A stretch of 64,000 bases of DNA from Paenibacillus campinasensis (GTDB taxonomy: Bacteria > Bacillota > Bacilli > Paenibacillales > Paenibacillaceae): assembly GCF_002272015.1 (NCBI RefSeq), contig NZ_NPBY01000030.1, positions 62,001 through 126,000 of the forward strand. The letters run 5' to 3'. The notes under the pieces were generated by a model. It was not told the DNA's origin, ran no database searches, and saw nothing but the letters and a program-made list of their open reading frames with translations. The position numbers were made by a program, and so were the translations under genes. Numbering within the stretch: position 1 is the stretch's first letter; every line of letters starts with the position of its first letter. Below are positions 7,861 to 17,260 of this stretch, piece by piece.

Positions 7861-9096
7861 TTGCGGAATAAGAACAATGACTCAGCATCCTTGCACTCCC
7901 TGAAGCTGTTCAACTTCTTCATGTATGGAACCATGGTCATCTTCACCGGTTTCTTCCAGCTGTACTTACAGGATATCGGCATGAGCAAAATCGAGATCGG
8001 CAGCCTGATGGCCATCGCTCCATTCGTGTCGGTATTTGCCAATCCTTTCTGGGGCTTCTGGAGCGACCGGGCTGGAGATATCAAACGCGTGCTTCTGATT
8101 ATGATGGCCGGCACTCTGCTGTTGGTACAGTGGGTATTTCAGGCCCACACGTATACGATGATTTATATGGCCATGATTCTGTTTTATTTTTTCCAGACAC
8201 CGATGTTCTCTCAGACCAACACATTAATTCTGACCTATATTGAAGGAACCCGGCATAAATTCGGCGCCTTCCGGCTGTGGGGCTCCCTCGGCTGGGCTTT
8301 GACCGCAATTGCGGCCGGACCTGTAATAGACAGGCTCGGCTCCGGGCGGATTTCGATCGTATTCTCGGTTATGCTTGTGCTGGCAGCGGTGCTGATCTTC
8401 CTGCTTCCCGGCGTCCAGCGGACCAGCCATACGGCCAGCGTCAGCCTGAAAGGATTCGGGCGGCTGTTCTCCAACATGTACTTTATTGCATTCATTCTGC
8501 TTGGCATCATTGTATCGGTTCCGAACACGGCAAACAATACGTTTATGTCCATTTACATACTGGAGCTCGGCGGCTCCAAACAGATGGTCGGACTGGCGAT
8601 ATTTTTTGCCTCTATCTTCGAAATCGCTGTCTTTCTGCTGTTTGACCGATTCCTCAAGCGGAACATCCATGTGCTTGTCGGATGTCTGGCCGTCGTCAGT
8701 CTGCTGTTTGCCCTCCGCTGGTATCTGATGGCGGACGCCTCCAGCCCGATCGAGGTCGCCTTCATCCAGCTGCTTCACTGCGTCACCTTCGGCGGTTACT
8801 TCTATGTCGGGGTCCAGCTGACGATGCTGTTCGTTCCACGGGCGTTCCAGGCGACGGGCCAAGCGCTGTATACGCTGAGCTGGAGCGGCATCTCCGGTGT
8901 CATTGGCGGCATTGCCGGCGGCTGGATGTTCCAGAACTTCGGGGCCCAGATGATGTACCAGTCGGGCATGCTGCTGGCCATCATGGGGGCGATCGGCTTT
9001 GGCAGCATGTGGTATACCTTGCGCAGACAAGGCTATCATCCGCTAAACCTGGATGAGAACGGTCAAGAGATCGAAGAGGTTTCGACAACCGAATAG
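7861..9096 (+). CDS. MFS transporter (MFS_1_like/LacY-like subgroup)
   Basis: A 411-residue protein with twelve predicted membrane helices. The loop 2-3 motif appears as GFWSDRAGDIKR, and helix 5 contains GSLGWALTAIAAG. The overall pattern resembles the YwbF and maltose/nucleoside-permease-like group of the major facilitator superfamily; no substrate can be named. I prefer the TTG at 7861 because GAAAGGA at 7845-7851 is 9 bases upstream, whereas the ATG at 7852 abuts that site. The gene stands alone, divergent from mobA and convergent with glnS, and ends at a perfect 16-bp terminator stem. Confidence 0.85.
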   Translation: MRNKNNDSASLHSLKLFNFFMYGTMVIFTGFFQLYLQDIGMSKIEIGSLMAIAPFVSVFANPFWGFWSDRAGDIKRVLLIMMAGTLLLVQWVFQAHTYTMIYMAMILFYFFQTPMFSQTNTLILTYIEGTRHKFGAFRLWGSLGWALTAIAAGPVIDRLGSGRISIVFSVMLVLAAVLIFLLPGVQRTSHTASVSLKGFGRLFSNMYFIAFILLGIIVSVPNTANNTFMSIYILELGGSKQMVGLAIFFASIFEIAVFLLFDRFLKRNIHVLVGCLAVVSLLFALRWYLMADASSPIEVAFIQLLHCVTFGGYFYVGVQLTMLFVPRAFQATGQALYTLSWSGISGVIGGIAGGWMFQNFGAQMMYQSGMLLAIMGAIGFGSMWYTLRRQGYHPLNLDENGQEIEEVSTTE

Positions 9097-9108
9097 CGTT
9101 GAGCAACT

Positions 9109-9148
9109 AAAAAAGACTCGAACATCGACCAAGATGTTCGAGTCTTTT
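9109..9148. terminator. Bidirectional terminator between the MFS gene and glnS
   Basis: A perfect 16-bp stem (9111-9126 with 9133-9148) around a 6-base loop, with A and T runs at the outer ends serving both convergent genes. Confidence 0.9.
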
Positions 9149-9186
9149 GCAATGTAAAGTCCCTGTTGCCGCTTCGATGCTAAAGC

Positions 9187-10917
9187 TTATTTCTTCGGCA
9201 GCTGGAAAGAGCTCTTGAGCGAAACGACACGGTTGAATACCGGACGCCCCGGCTCCGAATATTTGGAATCGACATTGAAGTAGCCATGACGGAAAAATTG
9301 GAACTTATCCTGCGGTTTGGCCTCCTTCATATTCGGTTCCACAAAGCCGTGCACGATTTGCAGCGAGTTTGGATTCAGATCGTCCAGGAACGACTTCTCC
9401 ACTGGCGTCTCGGTCTCCGTAGCCTCGCCTTCGGCTTCTCCGGCAATTTCCTGTTCCGGCTCTTCTTCGGCAGCCGTCTCGTCCTTGAATAGCGGCTCGT
9501 ACAGTCTGAACTCCGCCGGCACCGCCTGGGAAGCCTCCACCCAGTGGATCGTTCCCTTCACCTTGCGGCCGGTAAAGCCGGTGCCGCTCTTCGTCTCGGG
9601 ATCGTATGTGCAGTGAAGCTCAACGACTTCACCGTTCTCGTCCTTGATCACTTCATTGCACTTGATGAAGTAGGCATGCTTCAAGCGAACCTCATTGCCC
9701 GGGAACAGCCGGAAATACTTGCTCGGCGGATCCTCCATGAAGTCTTCCCGCTCGATGTAAATTTCACGGGAGAACGGAATTTGACGCGACCCCATCTCCG
9801 GATTCTCCGAATTGTTCTCCGCCTCAAGCCATTCCGTCTCCCCTTCCGGGTAGTTGGTAATGACCACCTTGAGCGGATCGATCACCGCCATCGTCCGAGG
9901 CGCCTTCAGCTTCAGATCCTCGCGAATGAAGTGCTCCATCACCTGGCGGTCCACCGTGCCATAGGCTTTGGAAATGCCGGTCTCATACACAAAGTTGCGA
10001 ATGGCCTCCGGCGTGTAGCCCAGACGGCGCATCCCGGAAATGGTCGGCATCCGCGGGTCATCCCAGCCATCCACAACCTGCTCATCTACCAGCTGCTTGA
10101 GCTTCCGCTTGCTCGTAACGGTCTGAGCGACATTCAGTCTGCCGAACTCATACTGGCGGGGGACGCTCTCCATCTCGCACTCCGCGATGACCCAGTCGTA
10201 GAACGGGCGCTGATCTTCGAACTCAAGCGAGCACAGCGAGTGCGTAACTCCTTCGATCGCATCCTCCAGAGGATGAGCGTAAGCATACATCGGATAAATG
10301 CACCACTTATCTCCGGTATTATGATGATGCGCATGGGAAATCCGGTAGATAACCGGATCGCGAAGGTTGATGTTCGGTGAAGCCATATCGATCTTGGCGC
10401 GAAGCACACGCTCGCCATTGGCGAATTCACCTGCACGCATACGCTCGAACAGGTCCAGGTTCTCCGCCACGCTGCGATCACGGTAAGGACTGTTCTTGCC
10501 CGGTTCTGTCAGCGTTCCGCGCGCCCGCCGAATCTCATCCGGGGACTGATCGTCCACATAGGCCTTCCCTTTCTTAATCAGCAGAACCGCGCGGTCATAC
10601 ATCTCTTCAAAATAGTCAGAGGCATAGCGAAGCTCCTCCCATTCAAAACCGAGCCACTTCACATCTTCCTTGATCGAGTTCACATACTCGATGTCTTCCT
10701 TGACCGGGTTCGTGTCGTCAAACCGAAGATGTGTCCGCCCGCCAAACTCGTCAGCCAGCGTGAAATTGATCCAGATCGCCTTGGCATGTCCGATATGCAG
10801 GTAGCCGTTGGGCTCCGGCGGGAATCGGGTAACAATCTCCTTCACCTTGCCGGACTTCAAGTCATCTTCAATTATGTTTTTTATAAAATTGGAGGGGGTG
10901 CCCCGATGGTTCTCCAC
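9187..10917 (-). CDS. glnS: Glutaminyl-tRNA synthetase GlnS
   Basis: A 576-residue class I aminoacyl-tRNA synthetase charging tRNA-Gln. [15 protein letters not shown] carries the HIGH motif at residues 41-44; the KMSKS-equivalent is VTSKRKL. The C-terminal anticodon-binding barrels follow, interrupted at about residues 475-505 by a Glu-rich low-complexity insertion. Many Bacillota make Gln-tRNA by transamidation and lack GlnRS, so its presence is notable. I prefer the GTG at 10917, 9 bases after GAAAGG; the TTG at 10926 abuts that site. A clear promoter lies at 10978-11006 on the same strand, and I found no T-box leader. Confidence 0.95.
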   Translation of the reverse strand: MENHRGTPSNFIKNIIEDDLKSGKVKEIVTRFPPEPNGYLHIGHAKAIWINFTLADEFGGRTHLRFDDTNPVKEDIEYVNSIKEDVKWLGFEWEELRYASDYFEEMYDRAVLLIKKGKAYVDDQSPDEIRRARGTLTEPGKNSPYRDRSVAENLDLFERMRAGEFANGERVLRAKIDMASPNINLRDPVIYRISHAHHHNTGDKWCIYPMYAYAHPLEDAIEGVTHSLCSLEFEDQRPFYDWVIAECEMESVPRQYEFGRLNVAQTVTSKRKLKQLVDEQVVDGWDDPRMPTISGMRRLGYTPEAIRNFVYETGISKAYGTVDRQVMEHFIREDLKLKAPRTMAVIDPLKVVITNYPEGETEWLEAENNSENPEMGSRQIPFSREIYIEREDFMEDPPSKYFRLFPGNEVRLKHAYFIKCNEVIKDENGEVVELHCTYDPETKSGTGFTGRKVKGTIHWVEASQAVPAEFRLYEPLFKDETAAEEEPEQEIAGEAEGEATETETPVEKSFLDDLNPNSLQIVHGFVEPNMKEAKPQDKFQFFRHGYFNVDSKYSEPGRPVFNRVVSLKSSFQLPKK

Positions 10918-10977
10918 GTTGATCAACCTTTCGTCCTAATTTTCCGTCTATTAGCCTGTATAAACGTGTTTCTCTTA

Positions 10978-11006
10978 AATATACCTGTAACGCCGCAATT
11001 GTTCAA
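10978..11006 (-). promoter_or_regulatory. Sigma-A promoter of glnS
   Basis: On the minus strand, TTGAAC (11001-11006), a 17-base spacer and TATATT (10978-10983), giving a leader of about 50 bases before the GTG start. Confidence 0.65.
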
Positions 11007-11194
11007 GGAATGGAGAGCTTCTTGGCAGGATGGATTTGGGCTGCTGAAGCCGATATCCGCTCTGGCATGGACATGTCCCCTGTATCCGCATCGGCGGCTA
11101 AAGGCAAGCTGCAGCGGCGGGATCAAGCAGGCTTTGACGGTGGCTTTTTATTGAGGTAGCATGAAAGAAAACTTCCAAATAGGAGGGCTTCTTC

Positions 11195-11449
11195 ATGAGA
11201 CCCCTTAAAATTCCCAAGGAGCAACGCGAGCTATTGGTAGAGCAAGTGATGGAATATTTCGAAGTGGAGCGCGGTGAGCCGATCGGCCATCTGGCTGCAG
11301 AAAGTGTGCTTGATTTTTTCACGGCGACCCTCGGCCCCTATATATACAACCAGGCGCTCAGCGATTGCAGGCTTGTGGTGAATGACAGGATGGCCACCCT
11401 TGAAGAAGACATCTATGCGCTGGAGCAAAGCGTGAGAAGAACCCGATAA
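11195..11449 (+). CDS. DUF2164 family protein
   Basis: A small acidic cytoplasmic protein of 84 residues. The segments LAAESVLDFF and LGPYIYNQAL are characteristic of the DUF2164 family, which has no established function. ATG at 11195 follows AGGAGGG with a 7-base spacer. It is followed 41 bases later by a GNAT acetyltransferase on the same strand, so the two may be co-transcribed. Confidence 0.85.
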   Translation: MRPLKIPKEQRELLVEQVMEYFEVERGEPIGHLAAESVLDFFTATLGPYIYNQALSDCRLVVNDRMATLEEDIYALEQSVRRTR

Positions 11450-11490
11450 AGAAGTCGGGAATACCGAAGGAATGGGAGAAGAAGAACACG

Positions 11491-12036
11491 ATGTTTGCAT
11501 TTACGCTTGACGAACATGTGGAACTGCGCCCCTTGGCGATTGAGCATGCACGGGCGCTGTTCGAGCTTACAGACCGGTCGCGGGACCGCCTGCGGAAGTG
11601 GCTGCCGTGGGTTGACGCGGTGCGGGAAGTGAATGATTCATTGAATTATATAAAAGGATCGCTTAAGCAAGCGGCCGATAACGGCGGCTTCTCCGCCGGC
11701 ATCTGGGTTCGTGAAGAACTCGCTGGCACGATCTCATACCACGAGATCGACTGGAACAACCGCTCCGTCGGCATCGGCTACTGGCTGGGCGAGCGTTACA
11801 CCGGGCAGGGGCTGATGACCAGCGCTTGCCGCGCATTCACCGAGCACGCCTTGATGCGGATGGGGCTGAATCGGGTAGAGATTCGCTGTGCCACCGCCAA
11901 TCAGCGCAGTCGTGCCATCCCCGAGCGGCTCGGTTTCGTCCTGGAAGGGGTTATTCGCGAAGCGGAGAAGCTGCCCCAAGGCTATGTCAACCATGCGGTC
12001 TATGGCATGCTGCAAAGCGAATGGAGACGGCTGTAA
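11491..12036 (+). CDS. RimL/RimJ-type GNAT acetyltransferase, YdaF-like
   Basis: A 181-residue GNAT-fold N-acetyltransferase that would use acetyl-CoA. It matches the ribosomal-protein serine acetyltransferase subgroup: an N-terminal HVELRPL strand, IGYWLGERYTGQGLMTSACR with the acetyl-CoA-binding loop, and RSRAIPERLGFVLEG. B. subtilis YdaF has the same architecture. The real acceptor is unknown. GGGAGAAG precedes the ATG. It ends 18 bases before the convergent MOSC gene, with no clear terminator between them. Confidence 0.88.
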   Translation: MFAFTLDEHVELRPLAIEHARALFELTDRSRDRLRKWLPWVDAVREVNDSLNYIKGSLKQAADNGGFSAGIWVREELAGTISYHEIDWNNRSVGIGYWLGERYTGQGLMTSACRAFTEHALMRMGLNRVEIRCATANQRSRAIPERLGFVLEGVIREAEKLPQGYVNHAVYGMLQSEWRRL

Positions 12037-12054
12037 AATCATAGGTTCTGTACG

Positions 12055-12714
12055 TTAGGAGCTGGAGCTGCGCAGCGCTTCAAGCCACTTGGCGAACTGG
12101 CCTTTCACGCTCGAAGACAGCTCCTCCAGCTCCAGCATGCGGCACAGGCCGGACTCATCCTTGCGGCCGTCCTTCATCAGGAGCAGCACCTCGCGCACGG
12201 TGATCCCTTTCGGATGAGCTTCAAGACGGGTTACCGGAGAGGCGGCACTCACTTCACCTTCCTCCAGCACACGGAAATAAAAGCCGCTGTAACCGGTGTT
12301 CAGCACACGGGCCGGCATATCCTTCACCCCATGCTTCTGCGACAGCTTGAAGCACGGGTATCTCGGCTGGCTGATCTGCACCACCGCTTCTCCGACCCGG
12401 AATACATCCCCGATGCTCACCTGATCCTCAAGCAGGCCCTGGAGCGTCAGGTTCTCCCCAAATGAAGCGGGCGGCATCTCCTTGCCAAGGGAGCTGGCCC
12501 AATACTTATAATGCTCGAACGGATAGGCGCATACCGCCTTGTCCGCTCCCCCATGATGGACGAGATCGGCCTGGCCGTCGCCTGCAAAATTTTCTTTCCC
12601 CAGAAATACCGCACCCTCTACCGGCTGCTTGTAAATGCCCGTACTCAAAGGCTTGCCTAGATAATCTACCGTGATCGGCTTCCCTACGTTCAGGGATACA
12701 ATCCGCATACTCAT
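12055..12714 (-). CDS. MOSC domain protein (YiiM/YflK-like)
   Basis: A 219-residue protein: a beta-rich MOSC domain (about residues 20-165) with the GKENFAGDGQADLVHHGG entry segment and the conserved cysteine in RYPCFKLS, then a C-terminal three-helix domain typical of YiiM-type proteins. MOSC proteins bind molybdenum cofactor or carry sulfur, and some reduce N-hydroxylated bases. Its place near moaA and mobA fits a link to the cofactor but does not prove one. GAGGGAG lies upstream of the ATG at 12714; a second ATG at 12708 is also possible. Confidence 0.88.
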   Translation of the reverse strand: MSMRIVSLNVGKPITVDYLGKPLSTGIYKQPVEGAVFLGKENFAGDGQADLVHHGGADKAVCAYPFEHYKYWASSLGKEMPPASFGENLTLQGLLEDQVSIGDVFRVGEAVVQISQPRYPCFKLSQKHGVKDMPARVLNTGYSGFYFRVLEEGEVSAASPVTRLEAHPKGITVREVLLLMKDGRKDESGLCRMLELEELSSSVKGQFAKWLEALRSSSS

Positions 12715-12819
12715 CTTCTGCCAGCTCCCTCTTATCTATTTGATCGTTATCTAAACTATATGCACATGCGCAGCCCTTGTCTAGCCGCAGACAGGACCCA
12801 CGCCCCTCATACAATACAA

Positions 12820-12844
12820 GCGGCCCGGCATCCTGCCGAACCGC
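12820..12844 (-). terminator. Terminator-like hairpin of the GNAT gene
   Basis: On the minus strand GCGGTTCGGCA pairs with TGCCGGGCCGC around a 3-base loop. The T run after it is poor, so termination is uncertain. Confidence 0.4.
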
Positions 12845-12875
12845 TCCTGTATACGATCAATAGCATCTTATCTTA

Positions 12876-13370
12876 TCAGACAAAAAGGCACATCCATATC
12901 TCGTCCACAAACCGGCCGTCCACCTCGAATTCCCTTGACAGCCGCCCTTCCTCCTGAAACCCGCAGGCTTGGTAGAAAGCAAGCGCCCCGGGATTGCAGG
13001 ACAGCACCCGCAGCCTCAGCTTCGCGACCCCTTCCCTCCGGGCCATATGCCAAGCCGCTTCGATCAGCTGCCGACCAATGCCCTGACGCCGATACGAAGG
13101 ATGAACGGCGATGTTCAGCTCCTTCACGTGGCGTTGACTCGCCAGACCGCTCGGGGATCGAAAGCCGACATACCCGCACAGCACATCCCCTGTAAAGGCA
13201 ACCAGCTGGCTTCCGGGGGGACAGTGCAGCAAGTATTGCTCCCGCGATGTCCACACAAGCGGCTCCGGCGCCGTATTCCGGTCCCAGACCAGATGATCCA
13301 GCTCCATCAGGCAGCCGGCATCCTTCATCTCGGACAAGCGGATCAGCAGAACTTCCTGGCTGGCTTTCAT
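12876..13370 (-). CDS. GNAT family N-acetyltransferase
   Basis: A 164-residue single GNAT domain. Motif A is clear as NIAVHPSYRRQGIGRQLIEA, the acetyl-CoA pyrophosphate loop, followed by LRVLSCNPGALAFYQACGF for motif B. The acceptor is unknown. I start at the ATG at 13370 because a run of G (GGGGGGGAT) lies upstream at good spacing; the 12-codon in-frame extension has no such site. A TATAAT-like -10 on the minus strand overlaps 13405-13410, but its -35 is weak. Confidence 0.85.
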   Translation of the reverse strand: MKASQEVLLIRLSEMKDAGCLMELDHLVWDRNTAPEPLVWTSREQYLLHCPPGSQLVAFTGDVLCGYVGFRSPSGLASQRHVKELNIAVHPSYRRQGIGRQLIEAAWHMARREGVAKLRLRVLSCNPGALAFYQACGFQEEGRLSREFEVDGRFVDEIWMCLFV

Positions 13371-13424
13371 GGCATCCCCCCCTCTATGAACCGTAGCTAC
13401 TCTCATTATAACAGCTGGCTGGGA

Positions 13425-13492
13425 TCCATGCAGGGACGGTCATCGCCTGAGCCGGCCAGCCTGGGGCAGAAGTCGGGCACCTCCATGCAGGG
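13425..13492. repeat. Short direct repeat pair
   Basis: TCCATGCAGGG occurs at 13425-13435 and again at 13482-13492, in a 227-base non-coding stretch between two minus-strand genes. I cannot assign a function. Confidence 0.4.
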
Positions 13493-13597
13493 GCGCTGCC
13501 GAGGGACTACACAGGAGCGTGAAGCCGTGCATGCCACAGGCCGGCAGCCTTAGCGTCATCCTTTCGCGTGAAGACATAATACCTTCCAGCGCAACCA

Positions 13598-14881
13598 TCA
13601 AGATTCAGACGGCTTATCCAGCAGTGGCTTCTGCAGCACCGTGCCCCCGAGAGGCGGGGCACCGCCCGCATCCTCCGGAAGTGTAAAATGACGGCTCATT
13701 CGCGCATGCACAACAAAGGCGATACATGAGAGCACCGCTGTTGCGGCGGCCAGCCATGCGACCGGTGTCAGTCCGCCGCTGTCAAACATCGTTCCCATAA
13801 AGTACGGCCCGAGCACCCGTCCAGCTGCGCCCATGCCGCCGGCGACGCCGATATAGAACGGAGCCGAACGGCCCGCCCGCTCCGAGATGAAGGCCGGAAT
13901 TGCCGGCGAGATCAGCATCTCGCCTAAGGTGGCCAGCACCATCGCCAGCACCAACCCCGGGTAACTCTGCATCAAGGCAATCACCACATAAGCCGCCAGG
14001 TAGAATAGCGCACTTGCCGTCATCTGGCTGGACTCCGTGCGGGCCAGCCAGCGTCTGATCAAGCCGACAAGCGGCTGGGCGGCAAAGATGAGAATGCCGT
14101 TCAGCGTCCACAGATACCCGTATGCGGCCTTCGACATCCCCTCGGAGATGATGAACGGCGATACGCCTGTATTCCAGATGGAATTGCCGAACCAGAGAAA
14201 CAATGAGCCGAGTCCCATATACAGATAAATCCGTGTATGGGAAAGCAGCGCCCACGCACCCGGCCCGGCCGACAGCGGCGTTTTGCGAAGGGCTGGGCCT
14301 GCTGCCTCCTTCGGCGCATCCAGCTTGGTCAGATAGATCAGGAAGAACACCGCAAAACCAAATGATGTTACCCCGTTCAGCACAAAGCTGAGATGGTACG
14401 AGATTTCCGCCAGAAAGCCGCTCATTGCGGTTCCGAGCGCAACTCCGATATTGTTCGCCACATAGACGACGTTGAACAGCTCTCCCCGCCGATCGGCAAA
14501 GCGAAAGCCGATAAAGGCCTGTATCGCCGGCATCGAGACGGCGTTAAAGAGCCCGACGAGCCCCATCGTCACAATGAGAAGGCTCCAATATCCGTTGATC
14601 AGCGGAAGCGAGAACAGGCCAAGCGCATTCAGCAGCAAGGAGCCGACGATCAATCTTTTTACGCCGACCTTATGATACAGCGCTCCACCGAGGAGCTGGC
14701 CGATAATGCCCCCAAGCGACTGTATAAGGATCACCAGTCCTGCATCCTGCATGCTGCGGTTCAGTTCATCAAACACATACATCGTCGTCAGTGGCCACAT
14801 CAAGGAACCGCCGGCGGATGCAACCAGGCTGGCTACGAGAAATGCTTTTACTTCCTTGGGATACTGCGATAATAACTTCAT
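13598..14881 (-). CDS. MFS transporter, DHA1-like
   Basis: A 427-residue protein with about twelve membrane helices. GALYHKVGVKRLIVG is the loop 2-3 motif region, and IQAFIGFRFADRRGELFNVVYVANNIG resembles helix 4-5 of drug:H+ antiporters. No substrate is apparent. The frame is open much further upstream, but I start at the ATG at 14881 (KLLSQYPKEV follows) because it has TTGGAG upstream and the extra 73 codons look non-coding and overlap a terminator. It lies downstream of a second MFS gene on the same strand but is separated from it by a hairpin at 15015-15043. Confidence 0.85.
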   Translation of the reverse strand: MKLLSQYPKEVKAFLVASLVASAGGSLMWPLTTMYVFDELNRSMQDAGLVILIQSLGGIIGQLLGGALYHKVGVKRLIVGSLLLNALGLFSLPLINGYWSLLIVTMGLVGLFNAVSMPAIQAFIGFRFADRRGELFNVVYVANNIGVALGTAMSGFLAEISYHLSFVLNGVTSFGFAVFFLIYLTKLDAPKEAAGPALRKTPLSAGPGAWALLSHTRIYLYMGLGSLFLWFGNSIWNTGVSPFIISEGMSKAAYGYLWTLNGILIFAAQPLVGLIRRWLARTESSQMTASALFYLAAYVVIALMQSYPGLVLAMVLATLGEMLISPAIPAFISERAGRSAPFYIGVAGGMGAAGRVLGPYFMGTMFDSGGLTPVAWLAAATAVLSCIAFVVHARMSRHFTLPEDAGGAPPLGGTVLQKPLLDKPSES

Positions 14882-15014
14882 CGTGAAAAGTCTCCAAAAG
14901 CGCGACAGGCAAGCCAAAGTTCCGCTGCCTGTAAGCGTCCATATCCATAATAGAATAGCTGGCGGCATGTTCATCTGTCTGCATGCCAGCGCAGTGGGAA
15001 TCGATGAAACGCAC

Positions 15015-15043
15015 AGAAAAAAAAGCCCTTCCGGGCTCTTTTT
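15015..15043 (-). terminator. Terminator of the MFS gene at 15.2 kb
   Basis: GCCC-GGAA-GGGC followed by eight T on the minus strand. The plus strand also has a five-T run, but no plus-strand gene reaches it. Confidence 0.7.
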
Positions 15044-15212
15044 ACGTGAACAGCGACTCGCTGATATCTCTCGTGAATCGCCTCTATGATCAAGTGACAC
15101 CTATGGTGGTCTTGTCGATCGCCCACCATTTAGTATCGCCTCAAGCGGCGTTTTCGGCAAGCACATTCATTGACGCTTTAACTCAGCAATAACAGGCGGC
15201 TGACAACCGCCC

Positions 15213-16478
15213 TTATTGCGAAGAACAGGCGGGCGCTGAGGATGATGCAGTCACTTGGGGCGTTTGGGCTCCGGAAGACAGCGCCGAGGAGGCTGCCGGC
15301 AGCCGGAGGCTGATCAGGGAGGCCAGCAGGAACAATCCGCCGGCGGTAAAATAAACGACGAAAATGGACGTCAGCGACATGTACACCCCGGTTATCCCTG
15401 ATCCGATCAGCAGCATGGCGGTAAATGCCGGACTCAGCAGACCGCTCATCCTTCCCACATAAGCCTCCTCCACGCCCCGGATGACCATGGCCATCAGTGC
15501 AGTCTGTCCCAGCGCCAGCAACAGCCCGGTCAGAAAACGAAGCGATCCGGTCAAGAGCGGCCATAGGGACAGCACCTCCACACAAGTGGAGATCCCGAGA
15601 AATGCCAAGCCGATGAAGAGCAGCAGCCTCCCGTTCAGCTTTCCGGCAAGAATCGCTGCCATAATTCCGCCGGCGAGCATGCCGACTCCTTCCAGTGCAG
15701 TGAACCACTGAACAGCGGTCATGTCCAGCTGCAGTCGATTCGTGATCACGAAGATGTCGAGCGGCTGGACGAGACCCGCGCCCAGGGCAAGCACTGCATA
15801 GATCAGAAGCATGATCCGGAGCATTCGGCTTCCCGTGATGTAACGGATTCCCTCGCCCAGCTCCCTGCGGAAGGAGGACGGCCCGCTTCGTACCGTCCCG
15901 CCCTCATCCACCGAAGAAGGAATACAGACGATAAGAACAGCCGACAGTCCGAAGACGCCGAGCAGACTGAACAAGGAAGCCTCCAGGCCAAGGTGCTGGT
16001 AGATCGCCGTGCCTATAATGGGACCGGCGATAATGAACAGCGACATCATCGATTGCGATAAGGCGGTCGCCTGGGCAACCAGTTCATCCGGGAGACTGCG
16101 CTTAATAATCTTCACAGATGCTGGCTGAGAGAATTGCGAGGCGATCGCTGAGACCAGCGTGACCGCAAATACGGCTTGCCACATTCCCGACATGACGGTG
16201 AACAGAATGATCACAATCGATATGAAGCTGAGGATGTCGCCCCACAGCATCGTTCTCCGGGGACGCCAACGATCCGCGAGCACCCCGCCAATGGCCGAGA
16301 AGATAAAGATCGGCGCATACTCAATAACCGTAAGCAGGGAGACCGCAACCGGATTTCCCCCGCTCTTCTCCATAATGAAGAACAGCAAAGCCATATTGCG
16401 AATCCAGATCCCTACATTTTGCAGAAGATCAGATAACATCAGTAGAACAAAAGCGCGGCTCGACAGTAGACCTTTCAT
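15213..16478 (-). CDS. MFS efflux transporter under TetR control
   Basis: A 421-residue protein with twelve predicted helices in the MFS_3/enterobactin-exporter-like style (NVGIWIRNMALLFFIME, GGVLADRWRPRRTM motif A, SQFSQPASVKIIKRSLP). This group includes macrolide and siderophore exporters; the substrate is unknown. I start at the ATG at 16478 because AAAAGGGGA is 8 bases upstream; the upstream ATG at 16487 abuts that site. The promoter region carries a TetR-type palindrome at 16501-16518 that shares sequence with one before the adjacent TetR gene, so this is probably a repressor/pump pair. The last 25 residues are Ser/Ala-rich. Confidence 0.87.
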   Translation of the reverse strand: MKGLLSSRAFVLLMLSDLLQNVGIWIRNMALLFFIMEKSGGNPVAVSLLTVIEYAPIFIFSAIGGVLADRWRPRRTMLWGDILSFISIVIILFTVMSGMWQAVFAVTLVSAIASQFSQPASVKIIKRSLPDELVAQATALSQSMMSLFIIAGPIIGTAIYQHLGLEASLFSLLGVFGLSAVLIVCIPSSVDEGGTVRSGPSSFRRELGEGIRYITGSRMLRIMLLIYAVLALGAGLVQPLDIFVITNRLQLDMTAVQWFTALEGVGMLAGGIMAAILAGKLNGRLLLFIGLAFLGISTCVEVLSLWPLLTGSLRFLTGLLLALGQTALMAMVIRGVEEAYVGRMSGLLSPAFTAMLLIGSGITGVYMSLTSIFVVYFTAGGLFLLASLISLRLPAASSALSSGAQTPQVTASSSAPACSSQ

Positions 16479-16500
16479 TAAACACATCCCCTTTTCTATA

Positions 16501-16518
16501 AAACCGACTAGTCAGTTT
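16501..16518. promoter_or_regulatory. TetR-type operator before the MFS pump
   Basis: AAACCGACTAGTCAGTTT is an 18-bp palindrome with one mismatched pair, 23 bases before the MFS start. Its first nine bases are identical to those of the operator at 17195-17212. Confidence 0.7.
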
Positions 16519-16582
16519 ATTAAATGGTGAAGACAAACCGTATCCTATGGAGATAGGAGCACGGTTCCATGATGTCATGCTG

Positions 16583-17164
16583 CTATAAGATCCCGCGAAG
16601 GAAAATATCCACCCCGCGATGGTACAGCTTCCTCAAATCCTCGCTGGAGCGCTCGTAAAACGAGGTCGACATGCCATCCAGCATGGAAGCAAAGATGATC
16701 ACCATTTCATCCACATCGTCTGCAGCCATCTTCCCTTCCCGAACGCCATCGGCAAAAATATCGCGGTAAAGCTGTCTCGGTGCTTGAACAATCTCGAGCA
16801 ACTGTTCCATAAGGTTGCTGTCTTCCGCGCCGCCTAGATGAAATTCCTCGGCTACTTTGACGAGCGGATTCAGGTAGAAATCGTCCACCAGGTGGTCGGC
16901 CACCCCGTACAGCTTGGCTTCAAACCCGCTATACTGACTGCTTTTTTCCTCCCATGCCCGCATCCATTCCTCATTTTGCCGCAGAAGAATCTGGACAAAC
17001 AGCTGTTCCTTGCTCTCGAAGTGATAATAGATGCTGCCCTTGCTGATCCCGCTGTACCGAACCAGATCATCCATGGATGTTGCGGCATATCCGTGCTGAA
17101 TAAACAGCTCCTTCGCTTTGTCCAGAATGAGGTCCCGTTTTCGGAGTGCTTTCTCTGTCGCCAT
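16583..17164 (-). CDS. TetR-family transcriptional regulator
   Basis: A 193-residue regulator. The N-terminal helix-turn-helix covers about residues 8-55 (GYAATSMDDLVRYSGISKGS then IYYHFESKEQL). The rest is a helical ligand-binding region resembling the TetR_C group that controls drug pumps. ATG at 17164 is preceded by GAAGGAGGC at 7 bases; the longer in-frame extension would cover the operator and is rejected. The gene ends 105 bases before the start region of the MFS pump on the same strand. Matching palindromes lie upstream of both genes, so it probably represses both until a drug-like ligand binds. Confidence 0.9.
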   Translation of the reverse strand: MATEKALRKRDLILDKAKELFIQHGYAATSMDDLVRYSGISKGSIYYHFESKEQLFVQILLRQNEEWMRAWEEKSSQYSGFEAKLYGVADHLVDDFYLNPLVKVAEEFHLGGAEDSNLMEQLLEIVQAPRQLYRDIFADGVREGKMAADDVDEMVIIFASMLDGMSTSFYERSSEDLRKLYHRGVDIFLRGIL

Positions 17165-17194
17165 TGCCGCGCCTCCTTCACCACAACTCCTTAA

Positions 17195-17212
17195 AAACCG
17201 ACTGTACGGTTT
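17195..17212. promoter_or_regulatory. TetR-type operator before the regulator gene
   Basis: AAACCGACTGTACGGTTT has perfect 6-bp arms (AAACCG/CGGTTT) and lies 31 bases before the TetR start. It has the same length and left half as the operator at 16501-16518. Confidence 0.7.
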
Positions 17213-17260
17213 AATTCTAACGAACAGACCCCCACTTGTAAAGAAAAGAATATTGCGGAT

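Noticed and set aside
10927..11194. A possible T-box leader for glnS
   Set aside because: The T-box core AGGGTGGNACCGCG is absent, and a sigma-A promoter lies only about 60 bases from the start codon.
15104..15134. An ATGGTGG/CCACCAT inverted repeat upstream of an MFS gene
   Set aside because: Only a 7-bp stem with a 13-base loop, without conserved position or T run; too weak to call.
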